Below are positions 1 to 7,100 of a stretch of DNA of 14,602 nucleotides, piece after piece. The translations under genes were made by a program, and so were the position numbers. The notes under the pieces are model-generated. The model did no database searches. It was given only the letters and a program-made list of their open reading frames with translations, and was not told the DNA's origin. Location of the stretch: assembly GCA_031547305.1 (NCBI GenBank), contig JAVBSC010000015.1, positions 1 to 14,602 of the forward strand. Direction: 5' to 3'. Numbering within the stretch: the stretch's first letter is position 1; each line of letters starts with the position of its first letter. Origin of the DNA: JAVBSC01 sp031547305. Its GTDB lineage: Bacteria; Desulfobacterota; Desulfovibrionia; Desulfovibrionales; Desulfovibrionaceae.

Positions 1-2
1 CC

Positions 3-623
3 ACCACCCGCAAATTCGGGGGCACCGGCCTGGGCCTGGCGATCTGCCAGCGACTCTTAAAGCTTATGGGCGGGGATATCTGCCTGGAAAGCGCGCCGGG
101 ACAAGGCAGCGCCATTTTTGTGCGCTGCCCGTTCGAGGTGAGCCAGAACCAGGCCAAAGCCACTGCCGGAGCAACGCTCCATCCAGAAGAGAGCGCGCAG
201 CGGGCGGATTTTTCCGGCCTGAAAATCCTGCTGGCCGAAGACAACCTGATAAACCAGCAGATTGCCGTGGAATTGCTTGAAGAATCCGGGGCTTCCGTGA
301 CTGTGGCCGGAACCGGCGGCGCGGCCCTGGATGAACTGGCCAGGGACCATAGCTTTAACCTGGTGCTTATGGATTTGCAGATGCCGGTCGTGGACGGGTA
401 CGAGGCGGCAGCCAAAATACGCGCCAACCCGGCATTCGAGGATCTGCCGATCATCGCTATGACCGCCCACGCCATGGCAGACGAGCGCCAGCGCTGCCTG
501 GAACGCGGCATGGACGATCATGTTTCCAAGCCGATCGAAGTCTCAGCGCTTTACCGGTCCATTGCTCTTTGGCGCAAGGGCCGCGCGGCCGGCCGGGCCG
601 CCGCCGGCTATTCCGCGACGTAA
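3..623 (+). CDS. Hybrid sensor histidine kinase, C-terminal part (5' end outside window)
   Basis: This is the 3' end of a two-component hybrid kinase, whose frame is already open at base 3. The first visible residues (TTRKFGGTGLGLAICQRL) are the end of the HATPase_c ATP-binding domain, including the GTGLGL G2 box. A linker follows, then a receiver domain from about visible residue 76 (LKILLAEDN) to 188. The receiver keeps the acidic pair in LAEDN, the phospho-acceptor Asp in LMDLQMP (codon 372-374), the Thr of AMTAHA and the Lys of SKPI, so it should be active. The expected role is a membrane-associated or cytoplasmic sensor that passes phosphate from the kinase core to its own receiver and then to an Hpt or regulator partner. 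The sensory region and the H-box lie upstream of the window, so the signal is unknown. No Hpt domain follows the receiver; the protein ends about 17 residues after it in an Arg/Ala/Gly-rich tail. Confidence 0.93.
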   Translation, partial: TTRKFGGTGLGLAICQRLLKLMGGDICLESAPGQGSAIFVRCPFEVSQNQAKATAGATLHPEESAQRADFSGLKILLAEDNLINQQIAVELLEESGASVTVAGTGGAALDELARDHSFNLVLMDLQMPVVDGYEAAAKIRANPAFEDLPIIAMTAHAMADERQRCLERGMDDHVSKPIEVSALYRSIALWRKGRAAGRAAAGYSAT

Positions 624-757
624 CGTCTTAAATCCTCAACGCTCCTTAATCCCCACCGCGCACGTTCTTCGCCCAGCCTGCCATATCTGACCATGCCGGC
701 CTTCCGCGCCCGCGGCGCGCCGCCTGACGGCCTTGATATATTCGCGCATGGCGTCAT
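608..757 (-). CDS. Possible small protein (49 aa) or frameshifted gene remnant
   Basis: I do not recognise this frame. On the minus strand it starts at an ATG (755-757), 8 bases after an AGGAG ribosome binding site (complement of 766-770). It runs 49 codons to a TAG and overlaps the 3' end of the kinase gene tail to tail by 16 bases. The C-terminal half (MVRYGRLGEERARWGLRSVE and on to an RRYVAE end) reads like ordinary protein, while the N-terminal half (PSGGAPRARK) is low in complexity. In the neighbouring minus frame the N-terminal side reads more naturally (DDAMREYIKAVRRR). One shift inside the GC run at about 700-720 would join the two good halves. Local composition switches sharply from GC-rich to AT-rich at about 770, just behind the putative start, as at a gene boundary. 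It could be a real small gene, a degraded one, or chance. Confidence 0.3.
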   Translation of the reverse strand: MTPCANISRPSGGAPRARKAGMVRYGRLGEERARWGLRSVEDLRRYVAE

Positions 758-1068
758 CAATCGATCTCCTATTTGTTAACTCCGAAAAAACCAAACACAA
801 CCGTTTTGATTCCGCAAAAAACAGACTGCAGCTCTTATTATTCCGGAAAAAACGGACCGGCATCTCCGGCGATCCTGGCGGTATTTCCATCATATCGTTA
901 TAATATTATTAATAAAAAAATATCTTAATGTTCTAACGCAAGGCTGGTAATGCGTCGTTTTTCAGATAAAATCAGTCCGAATAAACTGGATTAAAAAAAC
1001 TTTCAGCATTTATAATTAATGATGAAAATTATTAATTATAATATACTGTTATATAAAAATAACTTGCA
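758..1068. other. AT-rich intergenic control region without a convincing gene
   Basis: This stretch upstream of the sorting-tail gene is much richer in A and T than the genes around it and has no coding frame I can defend. It contains short symmetrical elements (see the inverted repeat at 1010-1041 and a 5-bp ACGCA/TGCGT pair at 935-954). Its position, ending at a sigma-54 promoter, fits an enhancer and DNA-bending region for a sigma-54 activator, but no specific binding motif can be assigned. Confidence 0.5.
1010..1041. repeat. 11-bp inverted repeat, possible activator or bending site
   Basis: The arms 1010-1020 (TTATAATTAAT) and 1031-1041 (ATTAATTATAA) are exact reverse complements separated by 10 bases. 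The repeat centre lies about 45 bases upstream of the -24 element at 1070 and about 70 upstream of the likely start site. Sigma-54 activators bind dyads upstream of the promoter, usually somewhat further away, so this could be an enhancer site or an IHF-like bending site. AT-rich DNA makes such repeats easier to find by chance. Confidence 0.35.
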
Positions 1069-1084
1069 TGGCATACTGATTGCT
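1069..1084 (+). promoter_or_regulatory. Sigma-54 (RpoN) -24/-12 promoter
   Basis: TGGCATACTGATTGCT matches the TGGCAC-N5-TTGCW consensus, with one mismatch in the -24 box. The invariant GG (1070-1071) and GC (1082-1083) are separated by exactly the required 10 bases. The predicted start site is near 1095, leaving a leader of about 77 bases before the ATG at 1172. Sigma-54 control is known for PEP-CTERM protein genes in several bacteria (the PrsK/PrsR two-component system with RpoN), which fits the gene downstream. Confidence 0.72.
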
Positions 1085-1098
1085 TCTTTATCAGCATG

Positions 1099-1135
1099 TT
1101 CAGCAACGTAACGAGCGCGGCGGTACGTTGCTGAA
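1099..1135 (+). promoter_or_regulatory. Perfect 12-bp hairpin in the 5' leader of the sorting-tail gene
   Basis: The arms TTCAGCAACGTA (1099-1110) and TACGTTGCTGAA (1124-1135) are exact reverse complements around a 13-base GC-rich loop. The hairpin begins only a few bases after the predicted sigma-54 start site and has no T-run after it, so it is not a simple terminator. It could protect the 5' end of an abundant mRNA, or be a DNA dyad for a regulator. Confidence 0.6.
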
Positions 1136-1171
1136 TACAGGCAACATAATTTTAACAGCATAGGAGACGCC

Positions 1172-1786
1172 ATGAAAAAACTCATCTTGCCCCTGGCCAT
1201 CTTGATTGCCCTGTCCGGAACGCCGGCCTTCGCCCTGAACCTGGGCTTTGACCTGGGCGGCGCCAAAGACTACGGGACCGGCCTGACCTCGTTCCTGGTT
1301 GATGACAACGGCGTCAAATCAAATCATTCCATTTTCTTTTCCAGCGACTACAGCAGTCCGCAAATCGGCTCCACCTGGCAAGAGCTCTCCTATACCAGCG
1401 CGCCGTTCATGAGCACGGTCATCGGCTGGAGCGCCAAGGAATCTTACATGGCCTTTTCATCGCCAATGATTGTTAAGTCACTCACTTACATGAACGGCGA
1501 AAACAACAGCCTGCGCATCCATTTTGCCGACGGCACCAGCGCCGTCCACGAACTGGCGGGCGCCCGGCAAAGAACAACTCTGGATTTCGCGCAGCTCGGC
1601 TTTAACAGGGCCATAACCTCCATTGACCTGTTCAACACCAAGGCCGCTGGCGGGAACATAACCGACACCGCGCAGGTTTTTGACCTTTACGGCCTTAACG
1701 TAGCGCCCACCCCCATTCCCGCGGCCGCCTGGATGGCCGGCCTGGGTTTGGCCGGGTTGCTTGGTTTGCGCCGCAAAATGAAATAA
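1172..1786 (+). CDS. Exported protein with VPLPA/PEP-CTERM-type sorting tail
   Basis: This 204-residue protein begins with a Sec signal peptide (basic MKK, hydrophobic core, probable cleavage after AFA at residue 21). It ends with a tripartite sorting tail: TPIPAAAW at 180-187, a hydrophobic stretch to 199, then the basic end RRKMK. This matches the exosortase-substrate tails of the VPLPA-CTERM/PEP-CTERM class, with the first Val replaced by Thr and Ile for Leu. Such proteins are taken to the inner membrane, cut near the PxPA motif by an exosortase and released to the surface or matrix. The roughly 155-residue mature part has no cysteine, is rich in Ser, Thr, Gly and Asn, and looks like a beta-sandwich; its function is unknown. 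An AGGAG site at 1163-1167 precedes the ATG. The gene stands alone with its own sigma-54 promoter and hairpins on both sides. No exosortase is in the window. Confidence 0.85.
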   Translation: MKKLILPLAILIALSGTPAFALNLGFDLGGAKDYGTGLTSFLVDDNGVKSNHSIFFSSDYSSPQIGSTWQELSYTSAPFMSTVIGWSAKESYMAFSSPMIVKSLTYMNGENNSLRIHFADGTSAVHELAGARQRTTLDFAQLGFNRAITSIDLFNTKAAGGNITDTAQVFDLYGLNVAPTPIPAAAWMAGLGLAGLLGLRRKMK

Positions 1787-1810
1787 GGGCTGTTTTTCTA
1801 AGAAGATTGA

Positions 1811-1870
1811 AATTGCCTCAAAATATCCCGGAGCAAACTGGCGTTTGCTCCGGGATATTTTGAGGCGATT
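1811..1870. repeat. Perfect 24-bp inverted repeat with 4-base loop
   Basis: The arms 1815-1838 and 1843-1866 are exact reverse complements around the loop TGGC. A G-T wobble plus three more pairs extend the stem to 28 bp (1811-1870). It begins 24 bases after the stop of the sorting-tail gene. There is no T-run on either side, so it is not a standard intrinsic terminator. A transcription stop, a 3' mRNA-protecting structure, or a member of a dispersed palindromic repeat family are all possible. Confidence 0.75.
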
Positions 1871-1934
1871 CCGCTCTTGATGCCCAGCCGCGGCGCATTT
1901 TCCCAAAAATTTCCTTGACTTTTTTTTAAATAAG

Positions 1935-1966
1935 AATCAAACGCAAAAGACTCTTTCGGTTTGATT
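1935..1966. promoter_or_regulatory. Palindrome in front of the TetR gene, candidate operator
   Basis: The half-sites AATCAAAC (1935-1942) and GTTTGATT (1959-1966) are exact reverse complements with 16 bases between them. The interior holds a smaller AAAGA/TCTTT dyad centred half a base away. A TATACT sequence suited to a -10 box follows at 1969-1974. TetR-family genes commonly repress themselves through such a site, so this is a plausible autoregulatory operator. The longer form GAATCAAA (1934-1941) recurs at 2669-2676 before the adaptor gene. Confidence 0.45.
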
Positions 1967-2007
1967 AGTATACTACATCTTATTATTCCGCCTGGAGAGC
2001 GCAACGG

Positions 2008-2574
2008 ATGAAAGTAAACGACAGCAACGTACTGGACAGAATAGACGATGAGACACTGAAGCTGCTTTCCAGGCACGGAGTCAGAGGCTGGACCATGGAC
2101 ACGGTGCGCGCGTCCAGCGGCCTGGCCAAGGATACCCTGTACCGCATTGTGGGCAGCAAGGAAAAACTGATCGGCCGCGTGCTGATCAAGTATTTCTCCG
2201 TGTATCGCGACAAAATGTCCGCCGCTTTGTCCATGGACAAGGAACTTGCCGCCATCTTGCGCCAGAACCTGATGCTGCTGGCGGAGCTTTTGCAAATCCT
2301 GCCTCCGGAGCGCATCCACGCGATCCTGCTGGAGTACCCCGCGCTGGACCTGCAAATTAATAATGTCATGGGTGAATATTCCGCGCTGCTCGCTTCTTTC
2401 ATTGACGACAAAAAGCGCAAAGGACAGATAAAAGCCGGTGTGCGTTCGGATCTGGCTGTCAGAATAATCCAGGCCTTCATGCGCGACACGCTGCGCCGCT
2501 CCAACGAGAGCGATATTTATAACGATACGGAAACTTTTGTGGAGTATCTGACCAAGGGAATCGCGGCATATTAA
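2008..2574 (+). CDS. TetR/AcrR-family transcriptional regulator of the efflux locus
   Basis: This 188-residue protein has the usual TetR length. An N-terminal helix-turn-helix spans residues 29-48 (MDTVRASSGLAKDTLYRIVG), followed by GSKEKLI, the family's standard continuation into helix 4. The C-terminal two thirds is a helical ligand-binding and dimerisation domain with little sequence conservation, so the inducer cannot be read. It lies just upstream of, and in the same direction as, the three pump genes, so it very probably represses them and itself until a pump substrate binds. The divergent arrangement of acrR and acrA in E. coli is not used here. The ATG has GGAG about 10 bases upstream. 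The gap to the adaptor gene is 186 bases, long enough for a separate promoter. Confidence 0.9.
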   Translation: MKVNDSNVLDRIDDETLKLLSRHGVRGWTMDTVRASSGLAKDTLYRIVGSKEKLIGRVLIKYFSVYRDKMSAALSMDKELAAILRQNLMLLAELLQILPPERIHAILLEYPALDLQINNVMGEYSALLASFIDDKKRKGQIKAGVRSDLAVRIIQAFMRDTLRRSNESDIYNDTETFVEYLTKGIAAY

Positions 2575-2666
2575 GGAACAATCCATAACGGAAAAGTTGC
2601 CAGCCGCCCTTGCAATATCAGAGAAAGTTTGCTTTAAGATAGTAATCGTGCGTTTAGCCGAACATG

Positions 2667-2695
2667 TTGAATCAAAGCCGCGCGCTTTTTTAAAT
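2667..2695 (+). promoter_or_regulatory. Possible sigma-70-type promoter of the pump genes
   Basis: TTGAAT (2667-2672) and TTAAAT (2690-2695) lie 17 bases apart, each matching four of six consensus positions. The GAATCAAA half-site shared with the regulator's own palindrome (2669-2676) overlaps the -35 box, which is where a repressor would act. This is a weak promoter call on its own, supported mainly by position and the shared half-site. Confidence 0.35.
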
Positions 2696-2722
2696 GCCCG
2701 TGCGCGGCGAATCGCACCAACC

Positions 2723-2738
2723 CCCCGGCAAGCCGGGG
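2723..2738 (+). promoter_or_regulatory. GC-rich hairpin just before the adaptor ribosome binding site
   Basis: CCCCGG (2723-2728) and CCGGGG (2733-2738) pair around CAAG, ending 12 bases before the GAGG ribosome binding site at 2751-2754. No T-run follows, so it is a short stable leader hairpin rather than a terminator. It may influence translation, or simply be chance in GC-rich DNA. Confidence 0.35.
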
Positions 2739-2760
2739 CAAAGCACACCTGAGGCGCCCA

Positions 2761-4011
2761 ATGTCCATTCGCAAGAAAATAACCGCCTTCTCCCCGCTGG
2801 CCGTAGCGGCTCTGGCCGCCCTTTTGCTCGCCGCCTGCGAAAAAGAGGCCCCCCAGCAGCAAAAGGCTTCGTCCCCCAAAGTCAACTACGTCACCATCAA
2901 GTACGAAGCCGTGCCCAGCGTAATCCAGCTGCCTGGCCGGGCTTCCGCATACCTGCTTTCGGATGTGCGCCCACAGGTGAACGGCATAATCCAGCGCCGC
3001 CTGTTTACTGAGGGCGACATGGTCAAGGCCGGCGACGTCCTGTACCAGATAGACCCCCTGCTTTACCAGGCGGCTGTGGACAACGCCAAGGCCAGCCTGA
3101 TGAAGGCGGAAGCAAACCTGGTCTCCGCGCGGCTCCTTGCCGAACGCTACGCCCAGGTGGTCAAGGTGAACGCCGTAAGCCGCCAGGACTACGACAACGC
3201 CAAGGCCGCCTACGGCCAGGCCAAGGCGGACGTGGCTTCCGCCAAGGCCGCCCTGGATTCCGCCCAGATAAACCTGGGCTATACCAAGGTCACCGCTCCG
3301 GTCAGCGGACGCATCGGCATTTCCACGGTCACGCCGGGCCAACTGGTTACGGCCAACCAGCAAAACGCCCTGACCACGGTCCAGCAGACCGACCCCATGT
3401 ATATTGACGTCACCCAGTCCAGCACGGATCTGCTGCGCCTGAAAAAAGACCTGGCCTCCGGCCGGATCAAGTCCAGCGGCCCGAACCAGACGGAAGTAAG
3501 GCTGATTATGGAGGACGGCACGGAATATCCTCACAAGGGAACCTTGCAGTTTACCGACATAACCGTGGATAAAAGCACCGGATCCATCACCATCCGGGCC
3601 ACCTTCCCCAACCCGGACGACCTGATCCTGCCCGGATCCTACGTGCGGGTGGTGCGCGACGAGGGCATCAACGAAAAAGCCGTGCTTGTGCCTCAGCAGG
3701 CCGTGCTGCGCGACGCCATGGGTATGTCCAAGGTTTTGCTTGTGGATAAAGACGGCAAGCTGGAGTCCCGTTCCATAAAAACCGGCCAGGCTATCGGCAA
3801 CCGCTGGCTGGTGGAAAGCGGGCTTAACCAGGACGACAAGGTGATTGTGGACGGTCTGCAGAGCGTGCAGAACCTGCCGGTCGGCGCCGCGCTCCAGGCC
3901 GAGCCCATGGCGGAAAAAGCCGCCGGGGCCGCCCAGGCGCCTCAACAATCAGGCAATGCGGCCGCGCCGGCCCCCGAAGCCGCCAAAACCGCCGCCCCGG
4001 CCAAAAACTAG
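2761..4011 (+). CDS. RND efflux periplasmic adaptor lipoprotein (AcrA/MexA type)
   Basis: This is the membrane-fusion subunit that links the inner-membrane pump to the outer-membrane channel. Of 416 residues, the first 25 form a lipoprotein signal ending in the lipobox LAAC, with Cys26 as the lipid-modified N-terminus. The first lipoyl half follows at about 67-100 (VRPQVNGIIQRRLFTEGDMV), then a helical hairpin of about 101-172 rich in Ala and Lys, which contacts the channel. The second lipoyl half starts at YTKVTAPVSGRIG (174-186). Beta-barrel and membrane-proximal domains run to about 376, and the protein ends in an unusual 40-residue Ala/Pro-rich tail. Family length without that tail is about 380. 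GAGG at 2751-2754 supports this ATG. It is the first of three pump genes after the TetR gene. Confidence 0.95.
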   Translation: MSIRKKITAFSPLAVAALAALLLAACEKEAPQQQKASSPKVNYVTIKYEAVPSVIQLPGRASAYLLSDVRPQVNGIIQRRLFTEGDMVKAGDVLYQIDPLLYQAAVDNAKASLMKAEANLVSARLLAERYAQVVKVNAVSRQDYDNAKAAYGQAKADVASAKAALDSAQINLGYTKVTAPVSGRIGISTVTPGQLVTANQQNALTTVQQTDPMYIDVTQSSTDLLRLKKDLASGRIKSSGPNQTEVRLIMEDGTEYPHKGTLQFTDITVDKSTGSITIRATFPNPDDLILPGSYVRVVRDEGINEKAVLVPQQAVLRDAMGMSKVLLVDKDGKLESRSIKTGQAIGNRWLVESGLNQDDKVIVDGLQSVQNLPVGAALQAEPMAEKAAGAAQAPQQSGNAAAPAPEAAKTAAPAKN

Positions 4012-4013
4012 AC

Positions 4014-4040
4014 CGGATGAACATTTGCATTATTCATCCG
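4014..4040 (+). promoter_or_regulatory. 8-bp hairpin between adaptor and pump genes
   Basis: CGGATGAA (4014-4021) and TTCATCCG (4033-4040) pair around an 11-base loop, two bases after the adaptor stop codon. No T-run follows. It may be a partial stop or mRNA-processing point that sets different levels of adaptor and pump. Confidence 0.4.
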
Positions 4041-4082
4041 TCGCGGCAATCTAAAGGCGAATACGGCCTAAACAGTTTGCCT

Positions 4083-4112
4083 TTTACCAGCACCGCCCCG
4101 GCCGGGTATAAT
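4083..4112 (+). promoter_or_regulatory. Possible internal promoter before the pump gene
   Basis: A perfect -10 box TATAAT (4107-4112) is preceded after 18 bases by TTTACC (4083-4088), which matches four of six -35 positions. It lies in the 164-base gap between adaptor and pump, about 64 bases before the pump ATG. This could give the pump genes some expression independent of the regulator. Confidence 0.4.
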
Positions 4113-4175
4113 CCGCTTCAGCCTTTGATGCCGGACGGGTTGTTTTAAAACCAAATCGTTCCCCAAGGATTCGTT

Positions 4176-7100
4176 ATGGCTCATTTTTTCATAGATCGAC
4201 CAATCTTCGCCTGGGTTATCGCCATACTGATCATGATGGCCGGGGCACTTTCCATTACCACGCTGCCCATTGCCCAGTACCCGAACATAGCCCCCCCGGA
4301 AATCGCCATAACCGCCTTTTATCCGGGCGCGTCCGCCAAAACCGTGGAAGATTCCGTGACCCAGGTCATTGAACAGCAGATGAAGGGCCTGGACCATCTG
4401 AACTACATGTATTCCAACAGCGATTCCATGGGCAACGCCACAGTCAACCTGTCCTTCCAGCCCGGCACGGACCCTGACATCGCCCAGGTGCAGGTGCAGA
4501 ACAAGCTCCAGTTGGCCACGCCCCTTCTGCCCCAGGCTGTGCAACGCCAGGGCATGGCTGTTAAAAAATCAGCCAAAAACTATCTGTTGGTGGTCGCCTT
4601 TGTCTCCGAGGACGGCAGCCTGAGCCGCGGCGACATCGCCGACTACGTGGCCAGCAACGTCATGGACCCCATCAGCCGCGTGGACGGCGTTGGCGAAGTC
4701 ACGCTCTTCGGCGCCCAGTACGCCATGCGCATCTGGTGCAACCTGGACATGTTCCAGAAATACCAGCTTACCCCCAGCGACGTGTCCAACGCCATCAACA
4801 ACCAGAACGCCCAAATCGCCGCCGGACAGTTAGGCGGCCCTCCGTCGGTTTCCGGCCAGACCATCAATATTACGGTCAACGCCCAAAGCCGCCTGGAAAC
4901 AGTAAAACAGTTTGAAAATATCCTGGTCAAGGTCAACCAGGACGGCTCCACCGTGCTGCTCAAGGACGTGGCCAGGGTGGAACTGGGTCCGGAAAACTAC
5001 AACAGCGACTCCCGCTACAGCTATTTTGGCAAAAACGGCCAGGCCATCCTGGGCAAGCCGGCCGCCGGCCTTGCCCTGCGCCTGGCCAGCGGCGCCAACG
5101 CCCTGTCCACCGTGGACGGCGTAAAAGCCGCCCTGGCCAAGATGTCTCCGTTTTTCCCCAAGAGCGTGATCGTGGCCTACCCCTATGACACCTCGCCCTT
5201 TGTGCGCATTTCCATCAAGGAAGTGTTCAAGACCCTGATTGAAGCCATAGTGCTGGTCTTCCTGGTCATGTACATCTTCCTGCAAAACTTCCGGGCCACG
5301 CTCATACCCACCATTGCCGTGCCCGTGGTCTTGCTCGGCACGTTCGGGGTTCTGGCCGCGTCCGGGTTCTCCATCAACACGCTAACCATGTTCGGCATGG
5401 TCCTGGCCATCGGGCTATTGGTGGACGACGCCATTGTGGTGGTGGAAAACGTGGAGCGCCTCATGCGCGAGGAGCACCTGTCCCCGCGCGACGCCACGCG
5501 AAAATCCATGACCCAGATCACCGGAGCTCTGGTGGGCATAGCCATGGTTCTTTCCGCCGTGTTCATCCCCATGGCCTTTTTCGGCGGCTCCACCGGGGTC
5601 ATTTACCGGCAGTTCTCCATCACCATCGTCTCGGCCATGGCCTTGTCCGTACTGGTGGCCCTTATTCTTACCCCGGCCTTGTGCGCCACTATTCTCAAGG
5701 AGCATGATCCTTCCGGCCATAAGGGCAGCTACGGCGTCTTCGGCTGGTTCAACCGCATGATGGACAAGGGCACCAGAGGCTACCAGAACAGCGTCGCCGG
5801 CATCCTGAACCGCCGCGCCCTGTTCCTGCTGTTTTATGTGGGGATTGTGGGCGGCATGGCCTATTTGTTTTTGCGCCTGCCATCCTCGTTTTTGCCGGAA
5901 GAAGACCAGGGCATCATGTACGCCCAGATCCAGCTACCGGCCGGAGCCACCTTTGAAAGAACCAACGAGGTTATTTCAAAGGTGGAAGATCATTTCATGA
6001 AAGATGAAAAAGATGCGGTCTCCGGCATCATGTGCGTGTCCGGATTCAGCTTTTCCGGCAACGGCCAGAATAACGGAATGTGCTTCATCAAGCTCCGGGA
6101 CTGGGAAGAACGCTCGAGCGACAACCTGCGCGTGCCGGCCCTGGCCGGCCGGGCCATGCGCAAGTTTTCCCAGATCAACACCGCCAGCGTTCTGGCCTTT
6201 GGACCACCGGCGGTCATTGAGCTGGGCTCGGCCTCCGGCTTTGACTTTGAACTCACGGACCAAGCCAACATGGGGCACGCGGCCCTGATGCAGGCCCGCA
6301 ACACTCTGTTGCGCGAAGCCAGGCAGAACCCCAACCTGGTGCGCGTGCGCCACAACGGCCTGGAAGACACGCCCCAGTACCAACTGGACATAGATATGGC
6401 CAAAGCCGGCGCCCTGGGGCTGTCCGTGGGCGAGATAAACACGGCCGTGTCCACTTATTGGGGCAGTTCCTACGTGAACGACTTCATGGACCGCGGGCGC
6501 ATCAAAAAGGTCTATATGCAGGCGGATGCCCCCTTCCGCATGCAGGCCGAGGATTTCAGCAAAATATTCCTGCGCAACGCGGAAGGTAAGATGGTGCCTT
6601 TCTCCGCCATCGCCCCCGGCACCGGACACTGGGTTTACGGCTCGCCACGCCTGGAGCGTTATAACGGCGTCTCCTCCGTGGAAATACTCGGCGAAGCCGC
6701 GCCCGGCCAGAGTTCCGGCCAGGCCATGACCATCATGGAAGATCTGGCCAAAAAACTGCCGTCCGGTTTCGGATTTTCCTGGACCGCGCTCTCCCAGCAG
6801 GAACGCCTGGCGGGCGCGCAGGGCCCGGCGCTTTACGCCATCTCCCTGCTGGTGGTTTTTCTCTGCCTGGCCGCACTGTACGAAAGCTGGGCCATTCCCT
6901 TTTCCGTCATGCTGGTCGTGCCCATCGGCGTACTAGGCTGCCTTGGCGGGGCCTTCCTGCGCGGGCTGCAAAACGACGTTTATTTCCAGGTCGGCCTTCT
7001 GGTCATCATCGGCCTGTCCGCCAAAAACGCCATCCTGATCGTGGAATTCGCCAAAGAACTGGAAGAAAAAGGCGTCGAACTCGTCGCCGCCACCCTGGAA

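Noticed and set aside
636..893. 85-codon minus-strand frame spanning the GC-rich/AT-rich boundary
   Set aside because: Its start lies in AT-rich DNA and its N-terminus is not protein-like. Only the middle segment (DDAMREYIKAVRRR) is interesting, and it is covered in the small-gene finding.
1811..1870. The 24-bp hairpin as a standard intrinsic terminator
   Set aside because: There is no T-run after the stem on either strand, so it is listed as an inverted repeat of open function.
1798..3948. 716-codon open frame on the minus strand
   Set aside because: It lies opposite the TetR and adaptor genes, which have clear family motifs. Its product is Gly/His/Val-rich without recognisable domains, as expected for the antisense of GC-biased codons.
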